Source: Bacteroidales bacterium (lineage in GTDB: Bacteria > Bacteroidota > Bacteroidia > Bacteroidales > VadinHA17). Taken from it: a stretch of DNA of 6,514 nucleotides. The position numbers were made by a program, and so were the translations under genes. Every line of letters begins with the position of its first letter. Positions within the stretch are counted from its first letter, which is position 1. Shown here piece by piece: positions 1 to 6,514 of this stretch. The notes under the pieces were generated by a model that was not told the origin of the DNA, did no database searches, and was given only the letters and a program-made list of their open reading frames with translations. The stretch is taken from contig DOZA01000315.1 in NCBI GenBank assembly GCA_003518245.1, forward strand, positions 3,763 to 10,276, in the 5' to 3' direction.

Positions 1-881
1 CCCTGGGTGAGAGAATTCAGGAGATCGCTGCTGCTATCATGGCACTAATTGTTGTCGGTTTCACACTTTTGCTGTTATTCTCCGGGACATCAGTTGATAA
101 TAATTCCGCTTCGCTATCGGTAGAGGCCAGTGGAATTGGCAGGTGGAGCCTTGTGATTGCGGCCCTCATTTATACTTACGACGGTTGGCTGTATGCAGCA
201 TATTTCAGTGGAGAAATTAAGGGCGGAGGAAGAGCTGTAGTACGCGCCTCAATCAAAGGTGTGGTCATTGTCATACTGCTCTATTTATTCCTGACTTCGG
301 CTTTGGCCTGGAAGGTGCCGCTCAACAGCCTGGCTGGCAGCGAACTGGCTTTGGCCGGGGCCCTGGAAATGGTTGGATCCCCGCTCGCTTCAGATATAGT
401 ACTGGTTGCGGCAATGTTTATGATGCTGGCCCACCAAAACCTTCTGTACATGAGTACTCCCAGAGTTCTCCAGGCACTGGCGGTTGATGGTCTTGCGATC
501 AGGCGGGCAGCAGAAATCTCTAAGGGGGGCAATCCTGTCGTTGCAGTGCTACTATCCTGGGGGCTGTCAGTTGGTCTGATCGTTATTGGTGGTTTCGAAT
601 TTCTGCTGTATCTTTCAGTATTTTTCCACCTCTTTGTATATGTTTTACTGATCGCAGGAGTCATCATCCTGCGTTTGCGCCAGCCTGACGCAGACCGTCC
701 TTATAAGGTCTGGGCTCACCCCTGGAGTACATTTTTATGTCTTTTCGGTTGGATAGCTCTCACCGTGTTCGAGACAGTTGCCCAGATTGAAACTGCCATC
801 TACGCTGCAATTCTGGTTGTGATAGCCTGGCCGATTTACCGGGTTATCGTACGTTCCGGACATATGATAATTAATAAATAA
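1..881 (+). CDS. APC-superfamily amino acid permease, 5'-truncated by window edge
   Basis: This is an inner-membrane secondary transporter that probably imports an amino acid. The reading frame is open to the left edge (first full codon at 3), so the ATG at 39 is internal. The 292 visible residues contain about eight hydrophobic segments, near fragment residues 7-28, 48-69, 83-103, 129-151, 177-198, 200-223, 241-258 and 263-284. They would correspond to roughly TM5-TM12 of a 12-TM protein. Family hallmarks are YDGW followed by a GEIK-type motif (about 59-73), which resembles the TM6 region of LAT-like APC permeases, and RPYKV (about 232-236), the usual loop before the last two helices. The substrate cannot be read from the sequence. 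The downstream dehydrogenase, whose ribosome binding site overlaps this stop codon, suggests a shared operon and a lysine-like or other amino acid substrate. The family call is firm; the substrate is inference. Confidence 0.88.
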   Translation, partial: LGERIQEIAAAIMALIVVGFTLLLLFSGTSVDNNSASLSVEASGIGRWSLVIAALIYTYDGWLYAAYFSGEIKGGGRAVVRASIKGVVIVILLYLFLTSALAWKVPLNSLAGSELALAGALEMVGSPLASDIVLVAAMFMMLAHQNLLYMSTPRVLQALAVDGLAIRRAAEISKGGNPVVAVLLSWGLSVGLIVIGGFEFLLYLSVFFHLFVYVLLIAGVIILRLRQPDADRPYKVWAHPWSTFLCLFGWIALTVFETVAQIETAIYAAILVVIAWPIYRVIVRSGHMIINK

Positions 882-887
882 AGGAGG
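882..887 (+). promoter_or_regulatory. Strong Shine-Dalgarno for the dehydrogenase gene
   Basis: AGGAGG lies 5 bases before the ATG at 893, and the run AAGGAGG begins on the last base of the permease TAA stop. This fixes the dehydrogenase start and suggests translation is coupled to termination of the permease. Such a strong site contrasts with the weak upstream sequence of the large - strand gene. Confidence 0.85.
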
Positions 888-892
888 AAAAT

Positions 893-2023
893 ATGAGTAA
901 AATAGTAGTCCTGGGCTGTGGAGCAGTGGGAAGAGACATGGCCATCGACCTGTATAAGGATCCTAACCATGAGGTCATCTCTGTGGATATCAACCGCGAT
1001 TGTCTTGATCACCTTGCCCGTGAACATCCCATCCAGATACGTGAAGAGGACCTGTCCACGGAAGAAGGGGTTATGCGTTCTGTTGACGATGCGGATATTG
1101 TAATCGGTTCGGTGCCCTACAATATAGGATACACAATGCTCGAAAGAGTCATTCACGCAGGCAAGAACATCGTGGACATCTCGTACTTCCCTGAGGATCC
1201 TTTCGGCCTGGACAACCTGGCGAAGTCAAAGGGAGTCACCGCCATTGTAGACTGCGGAGTTGCACCAGGTATGTCCAACATCATTCTTGGAGATCATATG
1301 CGAAAGATGAAGGTTGAACGTTACGAGTGTTACGTCGGTGGCGTTCCGAAGTCAAGGAATGCACCTTTAGGGTACAAATCGCCGTTTCCTGTCCTCGAGG
1401 TTTTAGAAGAATACGCCGAATCCGGCAGCATGGTTGAAAATGGTAAGGTTGTTATCAGGCCGATGCTCTCCGAAACCATGACGATCGATCTCGATAAGGT
1501 TGGTACCATGGCTTGCCTCAACTCCAACGGCCTCAGAACACTGATCCGTACCACTGACATCCCCGAAATGTTTGAGAAAACCCTGCGTTATCCCGAACAC
1601 GTAGACATGATGCGAACCTTTAATGATATTGGATTCTTCGACACGATACCCATCCAGGTAGAGGGCAATTCTGTGCGGCCCATAAATGTTACTGCTTCAC
1701 TGCTCTCACCCTATTGGAAATATGAACCGGGCGAAGCCGATATTACTGTCATGAGGCTGGTAATCTCCGGGGTGAAAAACGGAAAACCGGCGACATATAC
1801 CCACGACCTGTTCGACGAATACGATCCTGCTACAGGAACCCTTTCCATGTCCAGGACGACCGGGTACACCTGTACAGCGGTCACCAAGCTCGTACTTGAC
1901 GGTGGTTATTCACAAAAAGGTATCAGCCCTCCCGAGTTTATAGGTAGAGTCGATGGATGCTGGGAAAGTATCGGGAAATACCTGGAAAACCGTGGAGTGA
2001 GGTGCTCAATGAAGCGGTCCTGA
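893..2023 (+). CDS. Saccharopine dehydrogenase family oxidoreductase, lysine 6-dehydrogenase-like
   Basis: This is a cytoplasmic 376-residue NAD(P)-dependent dehydrogenase. The N-terminal Rossmann fold starts with G8-C-G-A-V-G13. D32, at the end of the second beta strand, is the acidic residue that usually favours NAD over NADP. The middle carries D120-C-G-V-A-P-G-M127 and Y147-V-G-G-V-P152. As I recall the family, both closely match L-lysine 6-dehydrogenases (for example the Geobacillus enzyme), and a PPEF segment near 346-349 also fits. The length (about 380) is that of lysine 6-dehydrogenase rather than of the longer fungal saccharopine reductase. The likely reaction is oxidative deamination of lysine, or of a related amino acid, to a semialdehyde that cyclises. 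Carboxynorspermidine or saccharopine dehydrogenase activity remains possible. The start is set by the strong Shine-Dalgarno. The preceding permease gene suggests import followed by oxidation. The family is secure; the exact substrate is not. Confidence 0.85.
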   Translation: MSKIVVLGCGAVGRDMAIDLYKDPNHEVISVDINRDCLDHLAREHPIQIREEDLSTEEGVMRSVDDADIVIGSVPYNIGYTMLERVIHAGKNIVDISYFPEDPFGLDNLAKSKGVTAIVDCGVAPGMSNIILGDHMRKMKVERYECYVGGVPKSRNAPLGYKSPFPVLEVLEEYAESGSMVENGKVVIRPMLSETMTIDLDKVGTMACLNSNGLRTLIRTTDIPEMFEKTLRYPEHVDMMRTFNDIGFFDTIPIQVEGNSVRPINVTASLLSPYWKYEPGEADITVMRLVISGVKNGKPATYTHDLFDEYDPATGTLSMSRTTGYTCTAVTKLVLDGGYSQKGISPPEFIGRVDGCWESIGKYLENRGVRCSMKRS

Positions 2024-2061
2024 GAGTATTATTATTACTATTGGAAATGAAGACCCGGTAT

Positions 2062-2096
2062 AAAGTATTATAAGATGAAGTGGATATACTTTTTTT
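2062..2096 (+). terminator. Weak candidate terminator of the permease-dehydrogenase operon
   Basis: AAAGTAT (2062-2068) can pair with ATACTTT (2086-2092) to form a 7-bp stem around a 17-base loop. It merges into a run of seven T (2090-2096) and starts about 40 bases after the dehydrogenase stop. The stem has only one G-C pair and a large loop, so it is a poor intrinsic terminator. It is simply the best candidate in the gap. Confidence 0.25.
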
Positions 2097-2122
2097 ATCT
2101 TAATTGCAAGGATCCGCGGCTT

Positions 2123-2257
2123 TCAATCCAAATAACCAGCCACTGCAAGAATAGCCGGATCAGTGTTAAGACTGTTACCTTGTTTATGAGATCCTTCCCT
2201 GCAACCCGGAAGCATGGAGACCCGGCTAAAAAATAAAATAATCGAATATTTAGTCAT
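2123..2257 (-). CDS. Possible small lipoprotein ORF or truncated gene remnant
   Basis: An ORF of 44 codons starts 18 bases after the stop of the large enzyme gene and runs in the same direction. AAAGGA (+ strand 2264-2269) lies 6 bases before its ATG, a good ribosome binding site. The N-terminus looks like a lipoprotein signal: K3, then a hydrophobic stretch (I6-F10), then L16-P-G-C19. However, R12 interrupts the hydrophobic core and P at -2 is not typical. After Cys19 only about 25 residues follow before a TGA. I recognise no family. It may be a genuine small exported protein, or the decayed 5' end of a third gene of this operon, lost at the junction with the neighbouring amino acid operon. 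The arrangement supports past co-transcription with the enzyme gene. An ORF this short could also be chance. Confidence 0.35.
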   Translation of the reverse strand: MTKYSIILFFSRVSMLPGCREGSHKQGNSLNTDPAILAVAGYLD

Positions 2258-2263
2258 ATTGAA

Positions 2264-2269
2264 TCCTTT
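2264..2269 (-). promoter_or_regulatory. Shine-Dalgarno-like site before the small ORF
   Basis: On the - strand this reads AAAGGA and ends 6 bases before the ATG at 2257. Its spacing and position, between the stop of the enzyme gene and a lipoprotein-like start, are the main reason for taking the small ORF seriously. Confidence 0.4.
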
Positions 2270-2275
2270 ACTAAC

Positions 2276-5200
2276 TTATTTGAAAGAAAATGAATCGAAA
2301 ATGAACAGGTTATTCTTTCCCCCCTTAAACACAAAACAAAGGCTTATAGTACCATCCTGAGATGGAAAATCAAACGTGTATACATCAGGATCTTTTTTAC
2401 CTCTTTGCTTTTTTAGCCTGTAAGATGCCAGGATTTCACCTTCGGGTGAATCACGGTGTATCTCAACAATAACACCCTGAAGATCTGTTGCTTTGAATTC
2501 AATCTTTGACTTTTGTTCCAGGCCATAAATATTAGGAAATGTAAGAAAGTCGCCATGATCGATACCTGTAACGCTGAATCCGCCTTCCTTGTTTTCCATT
2601 TTATTGATCTGTGAGGCTTTGAAATAGTCTTCTGCTTCTATGCTTCCATTGTTTGCATCGTATTGTCCCACTCCTGTCCCATCTACTCTGACAGGAGCAA
2701 TCTCCCCGTTTTCTTCATAATGAACATAACTGATAAAAGATGACCTGAAAAACCTGTTACCTGTCTGACTCATATCATCATAATTGAAATACCATTGATT
2801 ATGCATTTCGAAAAATGAACCATGGCGGCCCTGCCTGAATCCTGTCGGCCAGGTAGGTTCTTTATAACCTTCGGCGAAGCTGGAATCAGTCAGGATTGCA
2901 TCAATATATTCATACGGTCCGTATATATTATCCGACATGGCATAAAAACACCCCCAGGAAAGATAGAACTTCCCTTTATATATATGAATGAAAGGTTTAT
3001 CATCCGTAGGGTGTTTTTTATTCATTCCATCCAGGTTATATGGTCCGCGTGGATTGCGAATCGTAATTTTCACTGGTTGTTCTGCCAGCGATATCATATC
3101 CTCATTTAACCTTGCTATGTAAAAATCCCACACCCCAAAAACAATATAATAATCACCATCATACTCGACTATACCCGGATCATACGGATCGGTAAGGACC
3201 AGGCCTTCTTTCAGTAAAGGTTCCCCCAGGGGGTCCGTCCATGGACCTTCGGGCGCTTCGGCAACCATCACTCCAACACCATGGTTATGTTCAGAGAAAT
3301 ACCAGTAGTACTTGCCATTCCTTTTAATGAAATCAGTGGCCCAGCATTGATTGTAAGGTTTTCCTATGTAAGTCTTCTCCGGATGTAAAGCATATTCCAG
3401 CTTCCAGTTCACCAGGTCTGCTGAAGAATACATTACCCAGTGATCACTATCAAACCACTCATTATCAATCGACTTGTCATGGCAGGCGGTCATGTATGCT
3501 ACCCCGTCATATACACGAATATGGGGATCCGTAATTCCATCGAGAACCGGAATTATCGGATTATTTGGGGTCATACTGTCAGATGCTGAGGTGTTGGATT
3601 TTGTTCCATCAACTCGGATCATCATTACTATATCATTAGTCCGGCTTTCAGGTACAACTTTCAGATGGGTAATTTCACCATTTTGCAGGCGGCATTCCAC
3701 TATTGTTCTTTCCGGTGCATGCAATTTGAAATCCACATCCCATTCCTGTGGCCATGCAGGGAACAATACTATCTTATCTCCTATTGTCTGCATCAACATC
3801 TCCTGTAAACCGATCATACCACTTCCTCCCCAGTTATGATCGGGCACCCAATCGTGTCCCGGCCCCCAGAATGTCGGGAAACGCCGCGGGCTGTCCCTGA
3901 GCTTTTCTGTATTGTATTCGGCAGCTTCCTGTGCCATTCCCATCCGGGCAAACTGGATACCATCCTGGTGCCAGCTCTGCACTTTCCCCTTCCGAAAGGC
4001 CGGAGCAGTCTGGTAGGAATTTTTGAATAACTGTATCTCCTCATCGCCCAATTTAAATTGATTAAAGGGAAATAAGGGATAAAATTGAGGGAGTTCCATA
4101 TTTGCTTCCTTTATCCATGATTCTGCCGGTTTGATAATTTGCAATCCATCCGCTTCACCATAAGAATAATCCGGAATTCTATGTAAAAATTCTTTGTAAT
4201 AATTTTTCTCTTTCTGTGAAACATATATTTCATCCAATTCCAGCAAACTATTCAAGCAAGCCCGTAAACCGGCAATCAAATCACCTGGATTTTTTGCTCC
4301 CCTGTATGATTCGCATGAGGTAGAAGGAAAAATAACCAGTTTCCCGTTCTCATCCGTAGCTTTACCATTCCGCATTTTCTGTCTCAACTGATAATGTTCG
4401 TCAAAAAATACTACAGACGATTTTATAAATGGTATATATTCAGATATATCATTCCCTGAAAACCGGTGGTATTCCATTATCATATAAGCATGTTCAAGCT
4501 GCGATTCCCAGTGATAGGCACATGATTGATTTGCCATTACCCCTTTCTCTGCAATGTCATTGTATCCTTTAGCACCGGTAGCAAGCGGATCGCCAAAAGG
4601 AATTTCCTGCCCCCGTGCACGGTGTCCGTCTCCTTCCCATCCCCATCCGGCACCAAAGACAATCCCCGGGGCACTCATGTACTCGCTGAAAACCGCACCC
4701 TGATGACCAAAATGCTTTTTTACCCTTGCAGTTGCCCCGGGTAATCCTTTCCGGTACAATTCAAATTGAGGAAGAATGGCATCAAAATCACCTGCTTTCA
4801 ACATTGGCCAATATACAAGGCGCTGGTTTTGAGCAGTATGCACTGCCCCGCCCCATTGACGCCAGTCTGGTTCATAGTTAGCTCCTTCCTTCACTAATAT
4901 CGGATCATAAATTAAATGTCCGCCATTAAATTTTGTGGGATATTCGCCATATACATTTCCTCCAAGCTGGTATCTGAAGAGCTGATAATTCCTGCTCATC
5001 TGCCAGACAGGGTTTTCAGGGTCAGGATTTTCAGGATGAATGAAAATGTGACTGCGGTTCCAAAACCGGTGCCACCAGGCAATAGTTTTTTCAAAGGCCT
5101 GTCCCTTGTTTTTCCCTGCTGACTTTACAGTTTCAAAAAGATGGCTCTTCCAGGCTTCAAGTGTTTCAGCCTGCTCAATGTGTGTGGCGATGGTTATGCG

Positions 5201-6061
5201 ATAGTTCTTCCGGGCCTTTTTACTTTTAAGTTTCCAGGATTCATAGGGCGTTATCTGATATTTACCTTCATCTGTACCGTCTGGTATTAAACCATCTCCA
5301 AAAAAATAACCTCCAAAAGTCCGGTTTTTTATATCGTCATAAATCTCATCTTCATATTCTTCCAGTTCCTGCTGTTTAATTAGCAGTTCGGGTATAAGTT
5401 TATCTTCAGGATTTCGATGATAAAACAACACACCATCTTTATAGAATTCGATTTCATCCTTTACACGAGTGACCCTTCCGGGATAGCCTTCCAGGCTGAA
5501 GCAGGTAAAACGTTCCCTGCTTCCATCACGAACATCCAGCAATTCTTTTCCCTCGGTCCGCCAGCTTTCATATGCGGCGACAACCTCAATTTCAGAATCC
5601 GATTCAACATCAATACGAACAATTGGATTATCCACTTCAACCCATAATTTTACAGTAGTATTCCTGAGTTCTTCGCTGTTGGATTCAATCTCAATATATC
5701 CCTCCTGAAGCTTTAATTCCTGACGAAAGGAAACAGCGTTTATAAAGGGATCAGGCGATATTTGCAAACGAAACCTGCCAATCTTCAGATATTCACCGTT
5801 TTCGCTCAGGCTGCCGCTGCGCTGGACATAAAGCATTAAATCCCCGTCTTCAACCCAAACATTACAACCAATATCACCTCCAACCAGGGGCATGGATTCG
5901 CTGGAATTTTTGCTCTGGGAATCCCATACTATGTTGTAGTCATCCGGAACATATTCAGTCTCTGTTTTCTTACAGGAAAGTGCTACAAGAAATATAATTA
6001 CCAGTGATAGTTTACAATAACTCACAGCTATATATTTACATTTTAACCGGTCCGGGATCAT
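2276..6061 (-). CDS. Three-module lipoprotein glycoside hydrolase: DUF5703/GH95-like + GH43 + CBM6
   Basis: This is a 1261-residue exported enzyme, probably lipid-anchored. A basic start and a hydrophobic stretch (18-29) lead to C30 in an A-L-S-C lipobox. The DUF5703-type part (about 43-815) has an N-terminal beta domain (SENG 86-89, LKIGR 92-96), a helical barrel and a closing beta segment. Motifs resemble GH95: N412 before Y417-W-P, E584 in P579-S-T-S-C-E, and D741-H-N-W-G-G746. A Ser/Thr/Asn linker (about 819-834) leads to a GH43 domain (about 835-1125) with likely base D845 (T-D-P) and modulator D961 (Y-D-P). The expected general-acid position holds D1021 instead of Glu. The C-terminus (about 1138-1261, IEAEDY at 1141) resembles CBM6. 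GH43 enzymes usually release arabinose, xylose or galactose; the DUF5703 substrate is unknown. The ATG lies 2 bases after the sulfatase stop without a clear Shine-Dalgarno. A GTG at codon 13 would give a more usual signal length. Confidence 0.88.
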   Translation of the reverse strand: MIPDRLKCKYIAVSYCKLSLVIIFLVALSCKKTETEYVPDDYNIVWDSQSKNSSESMPLVGGDIGCNVWVEDGDLMLYVQRSGSLSENGEYLKIGRFRLQISPDPFINAVSFRQELKLQEGYIEIESNSEELRNTTVKLWVEVDNPIVRIDVESDSEIEVVAAYESWRTEGKELLDVRDGSRERFTCFSLEGYPGRVTRVKDEIEFYKDGVLFYHRNPEDKLIPELLIKQQELEEYEDEIYDDIKNRTFGGYFFGDGLIPDGTDEGKYQITPYESWKLKSKKARKNYRITIATHIEQAETLEAWKSHLFETVKSAGKNKGQAFEKTIAWWHRFWNRSHIFIHPENPDPENPVWQMSRNYQLFRYQLGGNVYGEYPTKFNGGHLIYDPILVKEGANYEPDWRQWGGAVHTAQNQRLVYWPMLKAGDFDAILPQFELYRKGLPGATARVKKHFGHQGAVFSEYMSAPGIVFGAGWGWEGDGHRARGQEIPFGDPLATGAKGYNDIAEKGVMANQSCAYHWESQLEHAYMIMEYHRFSGNDISEYIPFIKSSVVFFDEHYQLRQKMRNGKATDENGKLVIFPSTSCESYRGAKNPGDLIAGLRACLNSLLELDEIYVSQKEKNYYKEFLHRIPDYSYGEADGLQIIKPAESWIKEANMELPQFYPLFPFNQFKLGDEEIQLFKNSYQTAPAFRKGKVQSWHQDGIQFARMGMAQEAAEYNTEKLRDSPRRFPTFWGPGHDWVPDHNWGGSGMIGLQEMLMQTIGDKIVLFPAWPQEWDVDFKLHAPERTIVECRLQNGEITHLKVVPESRTNDIVMMIRVDGTKSNTSASDSMTPNNPIIPVLDGITDPHIRVYDGVAYMTACHDKSIDNEWFDSDHWVMYSSADLVNWKLEYALHPEKTYIGKPYNQCWATDFIKRNGKYYWYFSEHNHGVGVMVAEAPEGPWTDPLGEPLLKEGLVLTDPYDPGIVEYDGDYYIVFGVWDFYIARLNEDMISLAEQPVKITIRNPRGPYNLDGMNKKHPTDDKPFIHIYKGKFYLSWGCFYAMSDNIYGPYEYIDAILTDSSFAEGYKEPTWPTGFRQGRHGSFFEMHNQWYFNYDDMSQTGNRFFRSSFISYVHYEENGEIAPVRVDGTGVGQYDANNGSIEAEDYFKASQINKMENKEGGFSVTGIDHGDFLTFPNIYGLEQKSKIEFKATDLQGVIVEIHRDSPEGEILASYRLKKQRGKKDPDVYTFDFPSQDGTISLCFVFKGGKNNLFIFDSFSFK

Positions 6062-6063
6062 AG

Positions 6064-6514
6064 TTATTTTTCCACTTCAAAACCTAAGTCTGGATAAACA
6101 TTCTTATAGAAGTTTTCAATTGATTCCGGTTTCAGTATATCATCGTTATACCTGTCACCCCATTTTTCTTCCAGCTCATCTGAGGGTAATTTAAACAGCA
6201 ATTGATCAGGTAGGTGGTCTATATTCTCGGCAATATCACGCCAGTACTCCACCATTTCTTTAAAAATGCCCGGTTTTTCTTTTGCCAAGTTTTTTAATTC
6301 GCTGCGATCTTCTGTTATATTATAAAGTTCCCACTCATTAGCCCTGAATGAAGAAATTTTATAATCTCCCTTAAACAGAGCGCGGTTAGTACTCCACTGC
6401 TGGTATAGAAAATCGCGCGGTGAAAGTGGTTTCCCTTTGAATGCATCCACCAGTGATATACCTTCAACAGGCTCAACACTATGACCCCGTATTTCTTCAG
6501 GATACTCCCCTGCG
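6064..6514 (-). CDS. S1-type sulfatase, C-terminal part, truncated by window edge
   Basis: The reading frame enters from the right edge, giving 149 full codons before the TAA at 6064-6066. The GTG at 6450 is internal, because sulfatase-like sequence continues through it. The visible part matches the C-terminal subdomain of arylsulfatase A-type enzymes: an EPVEGISL stretch, a K-G-D-Y-K-I strand, then WELYNI-x-E-D and a NLA motif, typical of the 'WKL...WELYDL..D..E..NLA' ending. The catalytic domain with the formylglycine Cys/Ser lies outside the window, so activity and export cannot be checked. After the usual last helix there are roughly 50 more charged residues, longer than most of the family. 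The protein would hydrolyse sulfate esters on a polysaccharide. The next gene, a lipoprotein glycoside hydrolase, starts 2 bases after this stop, so they are almost certainly co-transcribed and probably translationally coupled. S1 membership is secure; the subfamily is unknown. Confidence 0.87.
   Translation of the reverse strand, partial: AGEYPEEIRGHSVEPVEGISLVDAFKGKPLSPRDFLYQQWSTNRALFKGDYKISSFRANEWELYNITEDRSELKNLAKEKPGIFKEMVEYWRDIAENIDHLPDQLLFKLPSDELEEKWGDRYNDDILKPESIENFYKNVYPDLGFEVEK

Larger units (their letters stand above)
2024..2275. other. Convergent intergenic gap
   Basis: About 250 bases separate the stop codons of two gene groups that point at each other. Besides the weak hairpin and the small - strand ORF listed separately, I see no RNA gene, clear promoter, insertion sequence end or inverted repeat long enough to be convincing. 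The part nearest the large enzyme gene is AT-rich. No strong bidirectional terminator is visible. Confidence 0.6.

Noticed and set aside
39..41. ATG at 39 as the permease start
   Set aside because: The frame is open to the window edge, an ATG start here would cut into a membrane segment, and the fragment lacks the first four or so helices of the family.
281..667. A 128-codon - strand ORF inside the permease gene
   Set aside because: It lies antisense to a strongly supported membrane protein, has no recognisable motif and looks like a by-product of the other strand's coding pattern.
2108..2197. Distant inverted repeat AAGGATC / GATCCTT in the gap, suggestive of a structured RNA
   Set aside because: The stem is only 7 bp around a loop of about 75 bases, with no supporting inner helices, so there is no case for an RNA gene.
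2051..2225. Direct repeat of AGACCCGG at 2051-2058 and 2218-2225
   Set aside because: An 8-base repeat within a few hundred bases is expected by chance about half the time, and the flanks do not match.
2214..2360. A short + strand ORF starting at the ATG at 2214
   Set aside because: It runs into the antisense of the hydrolase C-terminus and has no ribosome binding site or recognisable product.
3474..3839. A 121-codon + strand ORF, and several shorter + strand ORFs between 2822 and 5647
   Set aside because: All lie antisense within the continuous 1261-codon hydrolase, show no family features and have no convincing ribosome binding sites.
6448..6450. GTG at 6450 as the sulfatase start
   Set aside because: In-frame sulfatase-like sequence continues upstream to the window edge, so the start lies outside.

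Overview
The window looks like a chromosomal fragment of a polysaccharide-degrading member of the Bacteroidota. The reasons are a long lipoprotein glycoside hydrolase with a relaxed Bacteroidota-type lipobox, its tight coupling to a sulfatase gene, and weak Shine-Dalgarno sequences on that strand. No RNA gene or taxonomic marker is present, so this placement is inference.

Left block, + strand (1 to about 2023): the C-terminal two thirds of an APC-superfamily amino acid permease, cut by the window edge, is followed 11 bases later by a complete dehydrogenase of the saccharopine dehydrogenase / lysine 6-dehydrogenase type. A near-perfect Shine-Dalgarno overlaps the permease stop codon. The pair reads as a small amino acid uptake and oxidation operon, possibly for lysine or a related diamino acid.

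Middle (2024-2275): a convergent gap of about 250 bp. It holds a weak AT-rich hairpin with a T-run, a possible terminator of the left operon. On the - strand it holds a 44-codon ORF with its own Shine-Dalgarno and a lipoprotein-like N-terminus. This ORF may be a small gene or the remnant of a truncated third gene of the right-hand operon.

Right block, - strand (6514 down to 2276): the C-terminal end of an S1-type sulfatase, cut by the window edge, is followed after 2 bases by a 1261-residue lipoprotein. That lipoprotein appears to join three modules: a DUF5703-type catalytic region resembling GH95 (alpha/alpha)6 enzymes, a GH43 five-bladed propeller domain and a C-terminal CBM6-like domain. 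Together these look like a fragment of a polysaccharide utilisation locus for a sulfated, branched glycan. The sulfatase would remove sulfate groups and the fusion enzyme would remove sugar units.

The most notable items are the three-module enzyme, the GH95-like candidate residues in its DUF5703 part, and an apparent Glu-to-Asp change at the GH43 general-acid position. I see no CRISPR array, insertion sequence, phage gene or defence system.
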